A DNA stretch of 64,000 nucleotides from Cupriavidus pinatubonensis (lineage in GTDB: Bacteria; Pseudomonadota; Gammaproteobacteria; Burkholderiales; Burkholderiaceae): positions 173,666 through 237,665 of the forward strand of contig NZ_CP080768.1 of assembly GCF_019602855.1 (NCBI RefSeq), read 5' to 3'. The position numbers and the translations under genes were made by a program. This document shows positions 41,745-50,900 of the stretch, piece after piece; within the stretch, counting starts at the first letter, position 1, and every line of letters begins with the position of its first letter. The notes under the pieces were generated by a model, which saw only the letters and a list, made by a program, of their open reading frames with translations, was not told where the DNA came from and did not search any database.

Positions 41745-42013
41745 GCTTGTTTCTCTTGTTCTTGAGTGGATTGGAACGGGCAATCCAATGTTGTAGGGCT
41801 GACCTGCTCATTCCAGAACAGGTCCCCTGCGTATGCAATCGCCATCAACTTCCCGCCGTGCGTCGGCCCGGTCCAGATTCCAAACCCGCTTGCGGGGCGC
41901 AGCGCCGACAGCTGGGCCGCACGCGCAGCTGCTTGCGCAAGATTTGGGTATTCGGGATCGGCCGGATCGATTTCGATCAAGTTGCCGACTTGAAAGGAGA
42001 TGGACGGGTCCAT
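41729..42013 (-). CDS. Small unrecognised protein upstream of the Nuc-like gene
   Basis: This is a 94-residue protein with no signal peptide (MDPSISFQVGNLIEIDPADP at the start and WNEQVSPTTLDC near the end). Its last 16 bp overlap the Nuc-like gene, so the two are co-expressed. No family recognised. Confidence 0.5.
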   Translation of the reverse strand: MDPSISFQVGNLIEIDPADPEYPNLAQAAARAAQLSALRPASGFGIWTGPTHGGKLMAIAYAGDLFWNEQVSPTTLDCPFQSTQEQEKQACIAD

Positions 42014-42056
42014 TCGAAAGTTGAGGAGAATCGACTACGCGAGATTCCAGCGCCGG

Positions 42057-42335
42057 TCACTGGTTGACCGCATCCTTGAACTTCTGGCCGGCCTTGAACC
42101 TTACGGTCTTGGCAGCCTCAACCTTGATCTCCTCACCGGTGCGCGGATTGCGAGCCGTTCGCTCCGCGCGGTCACCCTTGTTGAAGGTCCCAAAGCCCAC
42201 GAGGGTCAAAGTGTCGCCCTTCGCAACCGCGTCCATGATAGCTGCCAGCGTAGCGTTGAGTGCCTGTTCGGCTTTAGTCTTCGTCAGACCATCCACGCCG
42301 GCTGCGATCGCGTCGATCAGTTCGGATTTCGTCAT
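42057..42335 (-). CDS. HU-family DNA-binding protein
   Basis: This is a 92-residue canonical HU: MTKSELIDAIAAGVDGLTKTKAE, GFGTFNKGDRAERTARNPRTGEEI (arm with RNPxTG), KFKDAVNQ at the end. AAAGGAG is placed 8 bases before the ATG. Unlike the tailed HU at 11757, it has no extension. It bends DNA and helps nucleoprotein assemblies such as replication or transfer origins. Confidence 0.93.
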   Translation of the reverse strand: MTKSELIDAIAAGVDGLTKTKAEQALNATLAAIMDAVAKGDTLTLVGFGTFNKGDRAERTARNPRTGEEIKVEAAKTVRFKAGQKFKDAVNQ

Positions 42336-42504
42336 GCGTATTTCTCCTTTAATTGGTGAGTTACTGTGGCCGCCGTCCTGCGGCGTGATAACCAAGCTAC
42401 CGAGCTGCGACAGAACCACGCAAGCCCGTTTATTAACGCCGTTGGTAAAGCTGTCCTGAAGCGTTCCCGTCGAGTCGTGAGCTGCGCTCCTAAGACCCCC
42501 CTGG

Positions 42505-43095
42505 TCAGCGCGGCCGCTGGCCCTGCCCGCCGCGAGAGGCGTGATGCTCGTCGTGGTGAGCAACCATTTCAAGCAGGCTTTCCGGCACCTCGAACTCGTC
42601 CAGATCATCTACATTCGGGCACCACAACCTGATGCTGGCGTTCTCCATGCAGTCGAGCAGGGCGTTCTCCGGCGTGAGCGCAGGCAAGCCGTAGATCGGC
42701 TCCCCCCAGGGCGAGAACTTACGGTACCAACGCATGGATCGCTTGAACACCTCCACGCCCTCCATCGAGGGATGGCTTCCGTCATTCAAAACGGCGATGG
42801 ACAGGGATTGTGGGATCTGGGTGATCCATCCGTGCCGGTGCAGCACCGTTGGCCCAATGACGATAGCTGATGGGTATGCCATTTTGACTGCGAGGGCTCG
42901 GTTCTCCTCCCAGTTCGGGTGGGTGACCAAGTTGTAGTACAGGCCGAGCCTGGGGCCGACCGCTCGCACCAGGCCCTGTTCCTTCCAACGAGCGACATTC
43001 GCCTTTACCGCGGGGTGGTCCTTGTCGAGCAGCTTCGCCATGTCTTGCAGGGAGAAGACTGGAGGCATACTGCGCAGCGTCTTGACTGAGTTCAT
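42505..43095 (-). CDS. abiEi: AbiEi-like antitoxin/repressor
   Basis: About 196 residues from ATG 43095, which overlaps the toxin stop by 4 bp (ATGA). It has an N-terminal winged-helix region (FSLQDMAKLLDKDHPAVKAN then WKEQGLV), then the AbiEi-type block YPSAIVIGPTVLHRHGWITQIPQSLSIAVL. It should bind the inverted repeats upstream of the operon and repress it, and neutralise the nucleotidyltransferase toxin. The gene order, toxin before antitoxin, is reversed from the classic abiE operon. Confidence 0.75.
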   Translation of the reverse strand: MNSVKTLRSMPPVFSLQDMAKLLDKDHPAVKANVARWKEQGLVRAVGPRLGLYYNLVTHPNWEENRALAVKMAYPSAIVIGPTVLHRHGWITQIPQSLSIAVLNDGSHPSMEGVEVFKRSMRWYRKFSPWGEPIYGLPALTPENALLDCMENASIRLWCPNVDDLDEFEVPESLLEMVAHHDEHHASRGGQGQRPR

Positions 43096-44048
43096 GGCGC
43101 CGGCCTGGATGGGGTGGATGCGTTGTTTTGCGCCGGACCATTCTCGACGAGGAGCTTGATCGCCCGGGAGCATTGAAGCTTGGTCACGTCGACCATCTGC
43201 CGAACCGTGTCCGGCCACATCGAGTTCCACATTGCCGGCGCGATCCAAGGCCGCAGTCCCGTCTCCATGTGGGCCATGACCTCTTCCATAGGCATTTCCA
43301 CAAACGCCTGCAGCCCAGGAATTGCCTCCGTACCGGCCTGGTCATAGAGGGCGGCTGTATTGTCCATCGACTCAAGAAACTCTGGCACGTCGGCATAGAC
43401 CGCCGCGGCATCGAACGCTTCCGGCGATTCTTCTGCTCCCTGGCGCAGTTGTGTCGTGAGAAACCAGACGTCAAAAACGTCGCGGGGCTTCAACCGCCCT
43501 CGGTGCGCGATGGCATTGAGCTTATCGAAGAAGATCTGCTTGGGCGTCGCAACTTGGAAGATGGGCCGAACTGTCGTGTAGAGAGATGCGCCCCCCGCTG
43601 GCGCCAATGCCCTGTGCACCCGCTGGTACTGGGCCGCCTTTTCGTCCGGTACCTTCCAGAACTCGGTTTTCACCTTCACCTTGCCGACCACGCCAGGCAG
43701 CGTGACACCGATCTGGAACATCGCGAGTTGCTTGCCATTACCACTTTTGTCGGCCAGGTCAACCTGCGCGCCTGGATAGAAGGGTGCAATCGCTCGTTGC
43801 ACCTCCCGGGCGACGAGGTGCATTGCCTCCGACAGTTGCTCAGGCCGCACGCCACCGGCGATGAAATCGAGATCCTCGGAGAACCGCGGCGAGGCCCAGG
43901 CCAACGCCAAAGAGGTCCCGCCCTGGAAAGTCAACGCATGGCGATGGAAGTCTGCGCTCTGCGAGAGCGCATTCAGCGTGAGGAAGTGCGCCAGGCTGGC
44001 CACCTCCCTCTCAGTCTGCGGATCAAGAGCTCTACGCGTGGAAGTCAT
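43092..44048 (-). CDS. abiEii: AbiEii-like nucleotidyltransferase toxin
   Basis: This is a 318-residue protein with the nucleotidyltransferase signature FQGGTSLALAW then RFSEDLDFI (GG/S-x-D-x-D, about residues 43-63) and the KVKVKTEFW, KQIFFDKLNAIAHRGRLKPRDVFDVWFL block. In type IV AbiE systems this enzyme blocks growth by transferring nucleotides, and AbiEi counteracts it without direct binding. Here it is the first gene of the operon, downstream of a TATAAT -10 box (44106-44111) and an inverted repeat. Confidence 0.85.
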   Translation of the reverse strand: MTSTRRALDPQTEREVASLAHFLTLNALSQSADFHRHALTFQGGTSLALAWASPRFSEDLDFIAGGVRPEQLSEAMHLVAREVQRAIAPFYPGAQVDLADKSGNGKQLAMFQIGVTLPGVVGKVKVKTEFWKVPDEKAAQYQRVHRALAPAGGASLYTTVRPIFQVATPKQIFFDKLNAIAHRGRLKPRDVFDVWFLTTQLRQGAEESPEAFDAAAVYADVPEFLESMDNTAALYDQAGTEAIPGLQAFVEMPMEEVMAHMETGLRPWIAPAMWNSMWPDTVRQMVDVTKLQCSRAIKLLVENGPAQNNASTPSRPAP

Positions 44049-44105
44049 CTGAACACCTCAATTCAAACCGCCTCGCACTAACCAGCAGAAGGCATCGTAA
44101 ATCAC

Positions 44106-44163
44106 ATTATAGGACGCGAATGGCGATTTCTGTTGAATAAGATACTATAAACCGTATCTTATT
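44106..44163 (-). promoter_or_regulatory. Promoter and first operator of the AbiE-like operon
   Basis: On the minus strand a TATAAT -10 box occupies 44106-44111. An inverted repeat with perfect 10-bp arms, AATAAGATAC and GTATCTTATT around 8 bases (44136-44163), lies where the -35 region would be. This fits autorepression by an AbiEi-type protein. Confidence 0.65.
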
Positions 44164-44203
44164 TAGCGATATGGCGTTTTAGGCCCTTTCTGCAAATATG
44201 GAT

Positions 44204-44231
44204 AATAAGATACTTTTTCCCGTCTCTTATT
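44204..44231. promoter_or_regulatory. Second copy of the AbiE-like operator
   Basis: AATAAGATAC and GTCTCTTATT around an 8-base centre repeat the 44136-44163 element with one changed base. It lies 68 bp farther upstream and just beyond the traU-like stop codon, so a repressor dimer pair could loop or bind cooperatively. Confidence 0.6.
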
Positions 44232-44239
44232 TGGCAGGA

Positions 44240-47200
44240 TTAGGCGTCCATCAGCGTTCCATCCGGGCGACGTGCCTCACGTGTTCCACTCATCACTCGT
44301 TCGACCAGCTTGCGCGCCACGGTTGCCACAATGCCGTTCTCGTCCGCCTGTTCGTCAGCCCGCATGTTCATCCGCGCAGCTTGGATTGCATGGCGGGCCG
44401 TTCCCGACGGGAACGCCTTGGCCAGCTCCTCGAGCGCGCGCCACGAGTCGCCGCCAAGGCCTTCCACCACGGCCCGGCGAACACCGACGTCGAGTGCCGA
44501 GGAGTTGAAGGCCCAACGTTCGAGGCTGGAGGCACTGTTATAGAGCAGCTGCGAGACGTCACCGCGCTCGGCGGTCTTGAAGAGTCCAAAGAGCGGCGCC
44601 CCCTTCTCGGTCGGACCCAAGCAGTCATTGGTGATGATCCGGCGCTCGGATTCGCTCAGGCCAAAAACCGTGGCCACTTCGTGCGAGGCCTCTTCCGACC
44701 CCACACCCAAGATGAAGAAGTTGGTCGCGTTGTCTCGCAGGGGCTTGGGGAAGTCCTGGAGCATCTGGGAGGACAGCAGCGGCACCACGTTGTACTTACG
44801 GCCTACCCGGAAATCCTCGACAACGAGAGACATGACCGCCTCCTTGCCTGAGGCCATGTGGAACTCGTCGTATTCGAGGAATTTCAGCGTCTCCCACATG
44901 CGTTTGACCCGCTTCGCCTGGTAGGCCTTGTAGCGGTCGGGCATCAACGGATCAACCTCTTCCCACTTCAGGAAGTAGTTTTTCGCGCCGAGCTGGCGTG
45001 CGAACAGGATCATCATCTCCGCCCGTCGCTTGCTTTCCTCTGAAACAGTCGACGCGACTACCTCCTCCAGGTCGATTGCCACGATTCGCGCATCCCCCAG
45101 GTCAAAGCGCGTCGTGGTCGAAAACAGCGCGTACTCCCTCATTGCTGTGGAGATCGACCGGGTGAAGACGTCCGTGATCAGCTCGCCCGTTTTTGCCGGC
45201 GTCTTGGCATAGAGATCCTGGACCGAGTTCATCCGAGCCGCGGCGACCAGCGACTCAAGCGTAGGAACGGCGAACTGCTGGGCAGTGGAGGCAGCGTGGA
45301 TCTCTCCCAGATCGAAGAGCTTGTCCACCACCTCCCAAACCCGTGGGAGGCGGCTCTCGTCGATCGAGAAGCCGGCGGCGGCAAGTCGTGCGGAGATCTC
45401 AGTGTCAAGCGCATACTGCCAACGCTTAGCGTTGATGCTTGAGCGGTTCACGTCGTTGTAGGCCGCATCGATTACCGCGCCCACGTACCGGCTGCCCTCT
45501 TCCCCCAGCCCCGGGCAAATGGAGAGGACCATCGCGATCTGGAAATCGCGCTCTCGTTCAGTCGGGCGATCAGCACCGAGCTGGGTGTCGAACATGTTGA
45601 TGGCGAAATCCGGGGTGTTTCGCAGCCGGATCGACACAGCCTGGTGACGCTTACTCGCGGGGAGCATGGCACGCAGCGTGTCCGCCAGAGTGGCCGACGA
45701 CATGCCATTGTCGATGATGGTCATGTACGGCAGCTCAGACAGCCCCGGAGAGAACGCAAGGCCGGCATTGATGACGTTCATCAGGAACGATTTGCCGCGG
45801 CCGGGCGGCGCGAAGATCAGCGTGCCCCAGAATGCCTGGATCGTAGTCCCAAACCCCACCGGATAGGGTTTGCCTTCTCGGGTGCGCAGCAGGAGCTGCC
45901 CCTCCGCCCAAGGCGATGCCGGCCGGAACACCGGCAGCATCCGCGCGAAGGTCCCGATCGGACCAGGCAGGAACGGTGCCGGATTCCCGCGGCCCAGGCC
46001 CGGCGCAGCGGCCACATGCAGCGAAGTCGGATCTCCAGATTCGTTGCTTGCGGTCGAGCCACCCCAGTTCTGGATATCCATCTTCACCTTGGCCAGCTGG
46101 TCGCAGGTGGCCGCTTTGTCGCGAGACCAGGTCGAGCAAACAACCCGGATCGCAGCAATGTATTCACCGCGGCTTCGCAACACCTTGAGCGCGTTCCACG
46201 CGTCGCGCAGCGCCCGGTTGTGCGTGCCAAACCCCCCGAAGAAGCCGGCGAACATCTGGTCCAGCTTCTTGAACTCCAGGCCATTCGGGCTGACCTCAAA
46301 CGACACTGCCACCGGGAAGTCCTTGCCGATCCGCTCCATCAGGGTTGAAAAGCTGGGGGCCGGATCATCATGAGGGCAGACGTCCATCTTAATGGCGCCA
46401 TACCAAAAGCCGGCGCGGCGGCACAGCTCGAAATCCTCAAAGACCTCCGTAGTCGGCTCGGTGAAAAGCTGTCGCGCCAATGGGGCCGGCATAGCATGGG
46501 CGATATCCCCTTTGCGCTGGACGACCGATGCCGTGGGTGCCCTGAAGCCAAAAAGGTCCGGCCGCCAGTTTCCCGGCAGATCGCTTCCATTGACATAGCG
46601 CCCCAGGGCAGCACCCGCCTCCGCGCAGTCGAGCCTGTCAACCATCAGGCCCAGACCCGCTTCCTGATTCTCGAAGTTGTGCTGCAGGCTCTTGAGCATC
46701 GCTTCATGCCGCGCCTCCAGCAGCCCAGCCACTGGCACGATGGTTTGGGAGAAGTCCGCATTGCCGCCCCCGACCGCGTTTGCCTTTGCGGCAGTGGCAA
46801 CCTGATCGGCCCCCGCCGCAATGGCGCGCTCCGCTTCCTTCGGGGCAAGCCCGCCCCGGAGGGTAAAGGCAGCCATCAGTACGGTCTCATCGCTCGAAAC
46901 AGTGCTGAGCAGCTGGATGCGCTGCCGAAACCATTCCCGGGCACGGTCACCGGCCCCCAGGCGCGCCGCCGTGTTGATCGACGAGTTCAGGGCCTCCGTG
47001 ATCACGCGCATGGTGCCTTGCGGCGCGGAAAGGTAGCCGATCGCAACGCTGTGCTGACGACCCGTCCCGTCACCAAGGATCGTGCGGAGCTGGTGCCCCA
47101 GTCGCTCGGAGAGCTTGTCGAAGTCGTCCGGGCCGATATGACGCTTGGCACCCCGGATGCGAAAGTAGGACACCAGGTCGCCTGTCGCGGTGATGAAGGT

Positions 47201-47365
47201 ATTCGGACCAACGGGAGTAATCAGCGCCACCCGGGACTGGATATCTCCGCCGAGAAAGAAGCCGGAAACGTAATAGAGCGAGCGTTCCAACGCGCCTTTG
47301 TTGACGATCGCCAGTGCCATGAGGGCCAGAACGATAGCCGCGATCACAGTGTAGGTAGTAATCAT
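44240..47365 (-). CDS. traU: TraU/IcmB (DotO)-like ATPase of the type IVB transfer system
   Basis: This is a 1041-residue protein. A membrane segment (residues 5-22) and a FFLGGDIQSRV region are followed by a large VirB4-like ATPase. The Walker A motif APPGRGKSFLMNV is near residue 520 and Walker B-like LEYDEFHMASG near 815. The size and layout match IncI TraU and Legionella IcmB. It powers substrate or subunit movement at the inner membrane. It is the last gene of the long minus-strand transfer operon in this window. Identification is by architecture and operon context. Confidence 0.85.
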   Translation of the reverse strand: MITTYTVIAAIVLALMALAIVNKGALERSLYYVSGFFLGGDIQSRVALITPVGPNTFITATGDLVSYFRIRGAKRHIGPDDFDKLSERLGHQLRTILGDGTGRQHSVAIGYLSAPQGTMRVITEALNSSINTAARLGAGDRAREWFRQRIQLLSTVSSDETVLMAAFTLRGGLAPKEAERAIAAGADQVATAAKANAVGGGNADFSQTIVPVAGLLEARHEAMLKSLQHNFENQEAGLGLMVDRLDCAEAGAALGRYVNGSDLPGNWRPDLFGFRAPTASVVQRKGDIAHAMPAPLARQLFTEPTTEVFEDFELCRRAGFWYGAIKMDVCPHDDPAPSFSTLMERIGKDFPVAVSFEVSPNGLEFKKLDQMFAGFFGGFGTHNRALRDAWNALKVLRSRGEYIAAIRVVCSTWSRDKAATCDQLAKVKMDIQNWGGSTASNESGDPTSLHVAAAPGLGRGNPAPFLPGPIGTFARMLPVFRPASPWAEGQLLLRTREGKPYPVGFGTTIQAFWGTLIFAPPGRGKSFLMNVINAGLAFSPGLSELPYMTIIDNGMSSATLADTLRAMLPASKRHQAVSIRLRNTPDFAINMFDTQLGADRPTERERDFQIAMVLSICPGLGEEGSRYVGAVIDAAYNDVNRSSINAKRWQYALDTEISARLAAAGFSIDESRLPRVWEVVDKLFDLGEIHAASTAQQFAVPTLESLVAAARMNSVQDLYAKTPAKTGELITDVFTRSISTAMREYALFSTTTRFDLGDARIVAIDLEEVVASTVSEESKRRAEMMILFARQLGAKNYFLKWEEVDPLMPDRYKAYQAKRVKRMWETLKFLEYDEFHMASGKEAVMSLVVEDFRVGRKYNVVPLLSSQMLQDFPKPLRDNATNFFILGVGSEEASHEVATVFGLSESERRIITNDCLGPTEKGAPLFGLFKTAERGDVSQLLYNSASSLERWAFNSSALDVGVRRAVVEGLGGDSWRALEELAKAFPSGTARHAIQAARMNMRADEQADENGIVATVARKLVERVMSGTREARRPDGTLMDA

Positions 47366-47390
47366 GGGGATGATTCAGAGAGGATCTATC

Positions 47391-47732
47391 TCACGTGCCA
47401 GACTGGCGCGCGCGGTCGGTTGCCGGCGAGAGGGTCTCGCCGAGCGTTGTGATTAGCGGGCCCGCCTGCCCTGCGGCCGCATCAGCCTGGAGCAACTTGC
47501 CGAACAGATCCATCAGGTCTCGGGTCGCCTGGTGTCGCTGCTCCCCGCTGGCATACCTCTGGTATAGCATCGTGGCGCGTACCGCAGCCTCCCGAGCCCC
47601 GGATACGGACAGCTCATCCAGCTCAAGGATCAGCGCTAACCCCCCACTACCGAGCAAAGGCAAGAAGGCAGCGTCCGGACCGGTCAAGGGATCAAAGCGA
47701 AATTGGGCGCCGGCGTCGAGGTCGTATTCCAT
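47391..47732 (-). CDS. Unrecognised small protein between the 433-residue gene and traU
   Basis: About 113 residues from ATG 47732, one base after the preceding stop; an in-frame ATG at 47756 is an alternative start. It is acidic and helical (LALILELDELSVSG and LMDLFGKLLQADAAAGQAG) with no membrane segment. It sits in the core of the transfer operon where IncI systems have no counterpart that I recognise. It may be a small chaperone or component. Confidence 0.55.
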   Translation of the reverse strand: MEYDLDAGAQFRFDPLTGPDAAFLPLLGSGGLALILELDELSVSGAREAAVRATMLYQRYASGEQRHQATRDLMDLFGKLLQADAAAGQAGPLITTLGETLSPATDRARQSGT

Positions 47733-47733
47733 G

Positions 47734-49035
47734 TCAGCCTGCCGATTCGGTTCCATAGGTTGCTTCTGTGACGCCAGTGCTCCACTCTTCGTCCGCACTG
47801 GCTGATTGTGTCCCAAGCTCCAGGGACGCGACGGCCGGATACATGAAGCCCTCCTCGAGTCTGAACGCGGTAAGGGCATCGATCTGATCTTCGCGAACGG
47901 ATAGACGGATCTCACCGTTGCCATACCATCGAACATGGAAGCCGGACTCGTGCGCGCGTCGAGCGACGCTGAACATCAACCCGCGGTCATAGGCATGCAG
48001 CCAAGCACCGATTGCCGATGCCGCCCGGCCCTTGCTGCCTTGTGAGCATTCGATCGACAGGACAGCACGCAAATGCGAATAGCCCACCAGGCCAGCGGCG
48101 TACGACATGGTCAGCTGCGACCGCACAGCTAGCGGCACTGGCAGCTTCAACTCCGCCGGCAGCCCCACGTAGCCGTTGGCGTTGATCCAGGCCGTGCTGA
48201 CACTGGGGCGACATATCCGCGAAAGCCAGGCAAGCTCAGGCCCCGATGCCCAGAGGCGGAGCTGCTGCTTTCGCTTGCCGGTCTGTCCAAACGCAGCCAG
48301 AGCGGCCAGATCCGGATCGGCGTCGCTCCAGTCAATCGACACGTTTGCGATAGCTGGCAAACCCCCGACCCGAGGAGCTTTGCTAATCTCCACCCAGTCC
48401 GTGCCGGCCGGGACTTCCTGCGCCAGCAGCTGCCTCGCGTATGCGAGGCGGTTGAACCGCAAAGTTACCGGGACCACGGCATCGTGCTGCTCAAAGGGCC
48501 AGTTCGGAACGGAGCGATCCTGAGTGGCATGGCCGAGACGGCTGGCCATCGCGTCGCCACTGGCGACTACCGCTGGCCGCAGGCGCATCCCCGTGGCGAT
48601 CTCTTCAGCAAGGGTGTCTCCTTCGAATGACGCCTCACTGCCATCCGCATCCCAGCCGTATGTCCTCAATGCAATCGTCATTGCCCTCGACAGAATAGTC
48701 GCGACCGCCACCCCTTCTTGCGCGGTAAGTGGGTAGCCCCGCGAATAAGACAAGCCGAGGTCGTACGCGATATCAGCGAGACTTGCACCGAAGTAGTCCG
48801 TCGCCCGAAGCCCAGGGTGAGCGCTCGAGATGTCGCGATCCGGCACGTTCGCCACCCAGACCATGTCCGTGCGGAGGTCATTCATCGACCGGATCCGCTG
48901 CGGCAAAGCCTCGGGAAGATAGGCGGTTCCGGCTCGACGCTCCTGGGGGTCGTCAAAGATGACGAGGCCACAGCTGGGGCCACGCTGGATTGCCCCGAGA
49001 GGTGTCACTGGCCGCCTGGTGTCGAACTCGGTCAT
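47734..49035 (-). CDS. Unrecognised 433-residue protein in the transfer operon
   Basis: This soluble 433-residue protein lies between the TraT/IcmJ-like and TraU/IcmB-like genes and is coupled to the former (ATGA overlap at 49032-49035). It has no signal peptide, membrane helix or nucleotide-binding motif. Distinctive features are a WFYGNGEIRLSVREDQIDAL-like C-terminal segment (RWYGNGEIRLSV) and a central LRLWASGPELAWLSRI. No Dot/Icm or IncI counterpart is recognised. Its position suggests a specific part of this transfer system, perhaps working with IcmJ and IcmB. Confidence 0.65.
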   Translation of the reverse strand: MTEFDTRRPVTPLGAIQRGPSCGLVIFDDPQERRAGTAYLPEALPQRIRSMNDLRTDMVWVANVPDRDISSAHPGLRATDYFGASLADIAYDLGLSYSRGYPLTAQEGVAVATILSRAMTIALRTYGWDADGSEASFEGDTLAEEIATGMRLRPAVVASGDAMASRLGHATQDRSVPNWPFEQHDAVVPVTLRFNRLAYARQLLAQEVPAGTDWVEISKAPRVGGLPAIANVSIDWSDADPDLAALAAFGQTGKRKQQLRLWASGPELAWLSRICRPSVSTAWINANGYVGLPAELKLPVPLAVRSQLTMSYAAGLVGYSHLRAVLSIECSQGSKGRAASAIGAWLHAYDRGLMFSVARRAHESGFHVRWYGNGEIRLSVREDQIDALTAFRLEEGFMYPAVASLELGTQSASADEEWSTGVTEATYGTESAG

Positions 49036-49739
49036 TGAGCCGCCTCCGCATCGGCAGGCGCGTGCGACTCGAGCTTGACCAGTGTCCGTGCCAATAGCTC
49101 TGTCCAGTTGGCCACGGGAAGGCCACTCTGCTCGGCCTGAAGCTTGCTTCCGATAGCGGTGAGCAGGTGCTCGTGGAATGCCAGCCGTAAGTCCTCGACC
49201 GCTTCACCGCGATGAGCGTACTCCGAGTCGGACAGCGCCAGCATGGCTGCATGGAAGTCCCGCGGGGACGCGGTTCCCCAGCTTGCCTTTGCAAACACTG
49301 TCGCCTCGTTGATCACCTGAAGCACCTTCAGTGCATTCTCGCGTTCGCCCGGGTCATTGAGGGCACACGCGATCGCCCGGAACAGATGATTGAGGTCACC
49401 CGCAGAGATGCCACCATCCGCCACCGTTGGGACCCGCATGAGCCGGGTTTGATGCGCGACTTTCTCGCCCTGCGACCGAGCCGCCGGCGTGCGCTCACCG
49501 ATGTGGTGGTACGGGTGGCAGAGCGCGCAAACCCCAGACAGGTTGCGTGCACTGATATCGTCGTGATTTCCGTTGAGGTGGAGGACTTCGGTCGTGGACT
49601 TGCTGCGGAAACCGCACACGCAGCAGGTGAAATTTGCCGCAGCGGTCGCTTTGTCCTCCGCTGCCGCGATGGCGGCATCCGGACTCTTGGCGCCTGCGGT
49701 TTGTAAGCGACGCTTGATGCCGACAAGTAGAGCGTTCAC
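49032..49739 (-). CDS. traT: TraT/IcmJ (DotN)-like zinc-binding protein
   Basis: This is a 235-residue protein. The N-terminal HNH-like zinc fold has FTCCVCGFRS, LHLNGNHDDISARNL and VCALCHPYHHIG (residues 37-85), matching IcmJ/DotN. The rest is helical. In Legionella IcmJ is part of the coupling-protein complex that presents substrates. It is preceded by a gap to traR (49740-49867) and coupled to the following gene by a 4-bp overlap. The HNH-like fold is probably structural here rather than nuclease. Confidence 0.8.
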   Translation of the reverse strand: MNALLVGIKRRLQTAGAKSPDAAIAAAEDKATAAANFTCCVCGFRSKSTTEVLHLNGNHDDISARNLSGVCALCHPYHHIGERTPAARSQGEKVAHQTRLMRVPTVADGGISAGDLNHLFRAIACALNDPGERENALKVLQVINEATVFAKASWGTASPRDFHAAMLALSDSEYAHRGEAVEDLRLAFHEHLLTAIGSKLQAEQSGLPVANWTELLARTLVKLESHAPADAEAAQ

Positions 49740-49867
49740 GCGCTCCTCCAGAGATAGAGATCAAAGGTGCCGGGTGCCTAACACCCTGCCCGGCCAGGTT
49801 GGGAGGGGGGGTGAGCTCGATGATTGGGGCATCGAGCTCGTCCAGGTAGGCTCTGGAAACTCGGTGT

Positions 49868-50269
49868 TTAGAAGCTTTGTTGGCGACCAATGTCGCTCGA
49901 GCTACCACCGGCGGTCTCGACGATCATTGTGATCACGAACCAGATAATGATCAGGCCGGCACCGCCACCGAGGGAGAGCAAGATCTGGCTCATCTTGACG
50001 TTCTCGCGATCATTGCTCTTGTCTTTGATCAGCTTGAGGCCGTACAAGACGCCCACGACACCCATCACCATGGCGATGTTGACCAGCGTGGTCACAGTCG
50101 CCTTGGATGCGTTGTCAATGTTGCTGAGCATCCCGACGACCCCTCCCGCGGCATATGCCATCTTCGACGCATTCACGCCCATAAGCGCCACGCTTACACG
50201 GGCCAACGCGCCCTTCCAACGCGACCAGGACGCACCCGCTCGGCTCGCTTTGTGTTTGATACCTTTCAT
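49868..50269 (-). CDS. traR: TraR/IcmD-like inner-membrane protein
   Basis: About 133 residues from ATG 50269, following GGGGAAAAC. The N-terminal region is basic, then come KMAYAAGGVVGMLSNID, a helix (about residues 60-80, VTTLVNIAMVMGVVGVLYGL), and a second helix (about 98-118, GAGLIIIWFVITMIV). This layout fits IcmD/DotP and IncI TraR. It would be an inner-membrane component of the transfer channel. Confidence 0.75.
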   Translation of the reverse strand: MKGIKHKASRAGASWSRWKGALARVSVALMGVNASKMAYAAGGVVGMLSNIDNASKATVTTLVNIAMVMGVVGVLYGLKLIKDKSNDRENVKMSQILLSLGGGAGLIIIWFVITMIVETAGGSSSDIGRQQSF

Positions 50270-50362
50270 GTTTTCCCCTGAAAACTCACCAAAGAATTGC
50301 ATCCGCGCGCGGCGGACATTCCCACCCAAAAAGTTCGAAGCGACGACAGAACTTCGCTCCGG

Positions 50363-50887
50363 CTAACCTCCAAACCAGCTTCCAGCCAAGCCACCAACGT
50401 TGATGAGCACGGCACCGCCCAGTACGTGCCAGAATCCGCGCCAGCCCAGGTCGCGGCCACCGGCCGAGGCACCTTCACTTAGCGAATTCCAAAGCAAGAG
50501 CCCCCGAAAGACGGCGGCCCAGCCAAGCGCGGCAAGCCAGTAGACCGCCACGCCCACCACAAACATCAGCGTCTGGTTGCCTGCAACCTGGCTCGGCATG
50601 TACGAGAGCGCCTCGCGCGGGTCCGAGATGCCGGTGCCAAACAACAACTCGACTGCGCCACCGGCAAACCACGCCAGTTGCGCGAGCAACGCGGCGATCA
50701 GAAAGTTGATCGCCACCGGTCCGGCTGTCGCCTGCCCCTGACGCTGGCCTTTGCTGGCAGCGATCAGCTTGCGCATGCCGCTCATTGCAATCCACATCGC
50801 GACGAGTACGCATGCGCCAGACGTCAGAAGCGCGATCAGCCCCTTGGAGAACGCGATCGACCCTTCCAGAAAGGCCTGCCAGTTCAT
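50363..50887 (-). CDS. traQ: TraQ-like inner-membrane protein
   Basis: This is a 174-residue protein with about four hydrophobic segments (including IALLTSGACVLVAMWIAM, LIAALLAQLAWFAGG, LMFVVGVAVYWLAALGWAAV and a last one ending in Gly-rich sequence). The position between TraP/DotF-like and TraR/IcmD-like genes is that of IncI traQ. It would sit in the inner membrane as part of the channel. The assignment rests on topology and order. Confidence 0.7.
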   Translation of the reverse strand: MNWQAFLEGSIAFSKGLIALLTSGACVLVAMWIAMSGMRKLIAASKGQRQGQATAGPVAINFLIAALLAQLAWFAGGAVELLFGTGISDPREALSYMPSQVAGNQTLMFVVGVAVYWLAALGWAAVFRGLLLWNSLSEGASAGGRDLGWRGFWHVLGGAVLINVGGLAGSWFGG

Positions 50888-50900
50888 TGCTGACGTCCGG

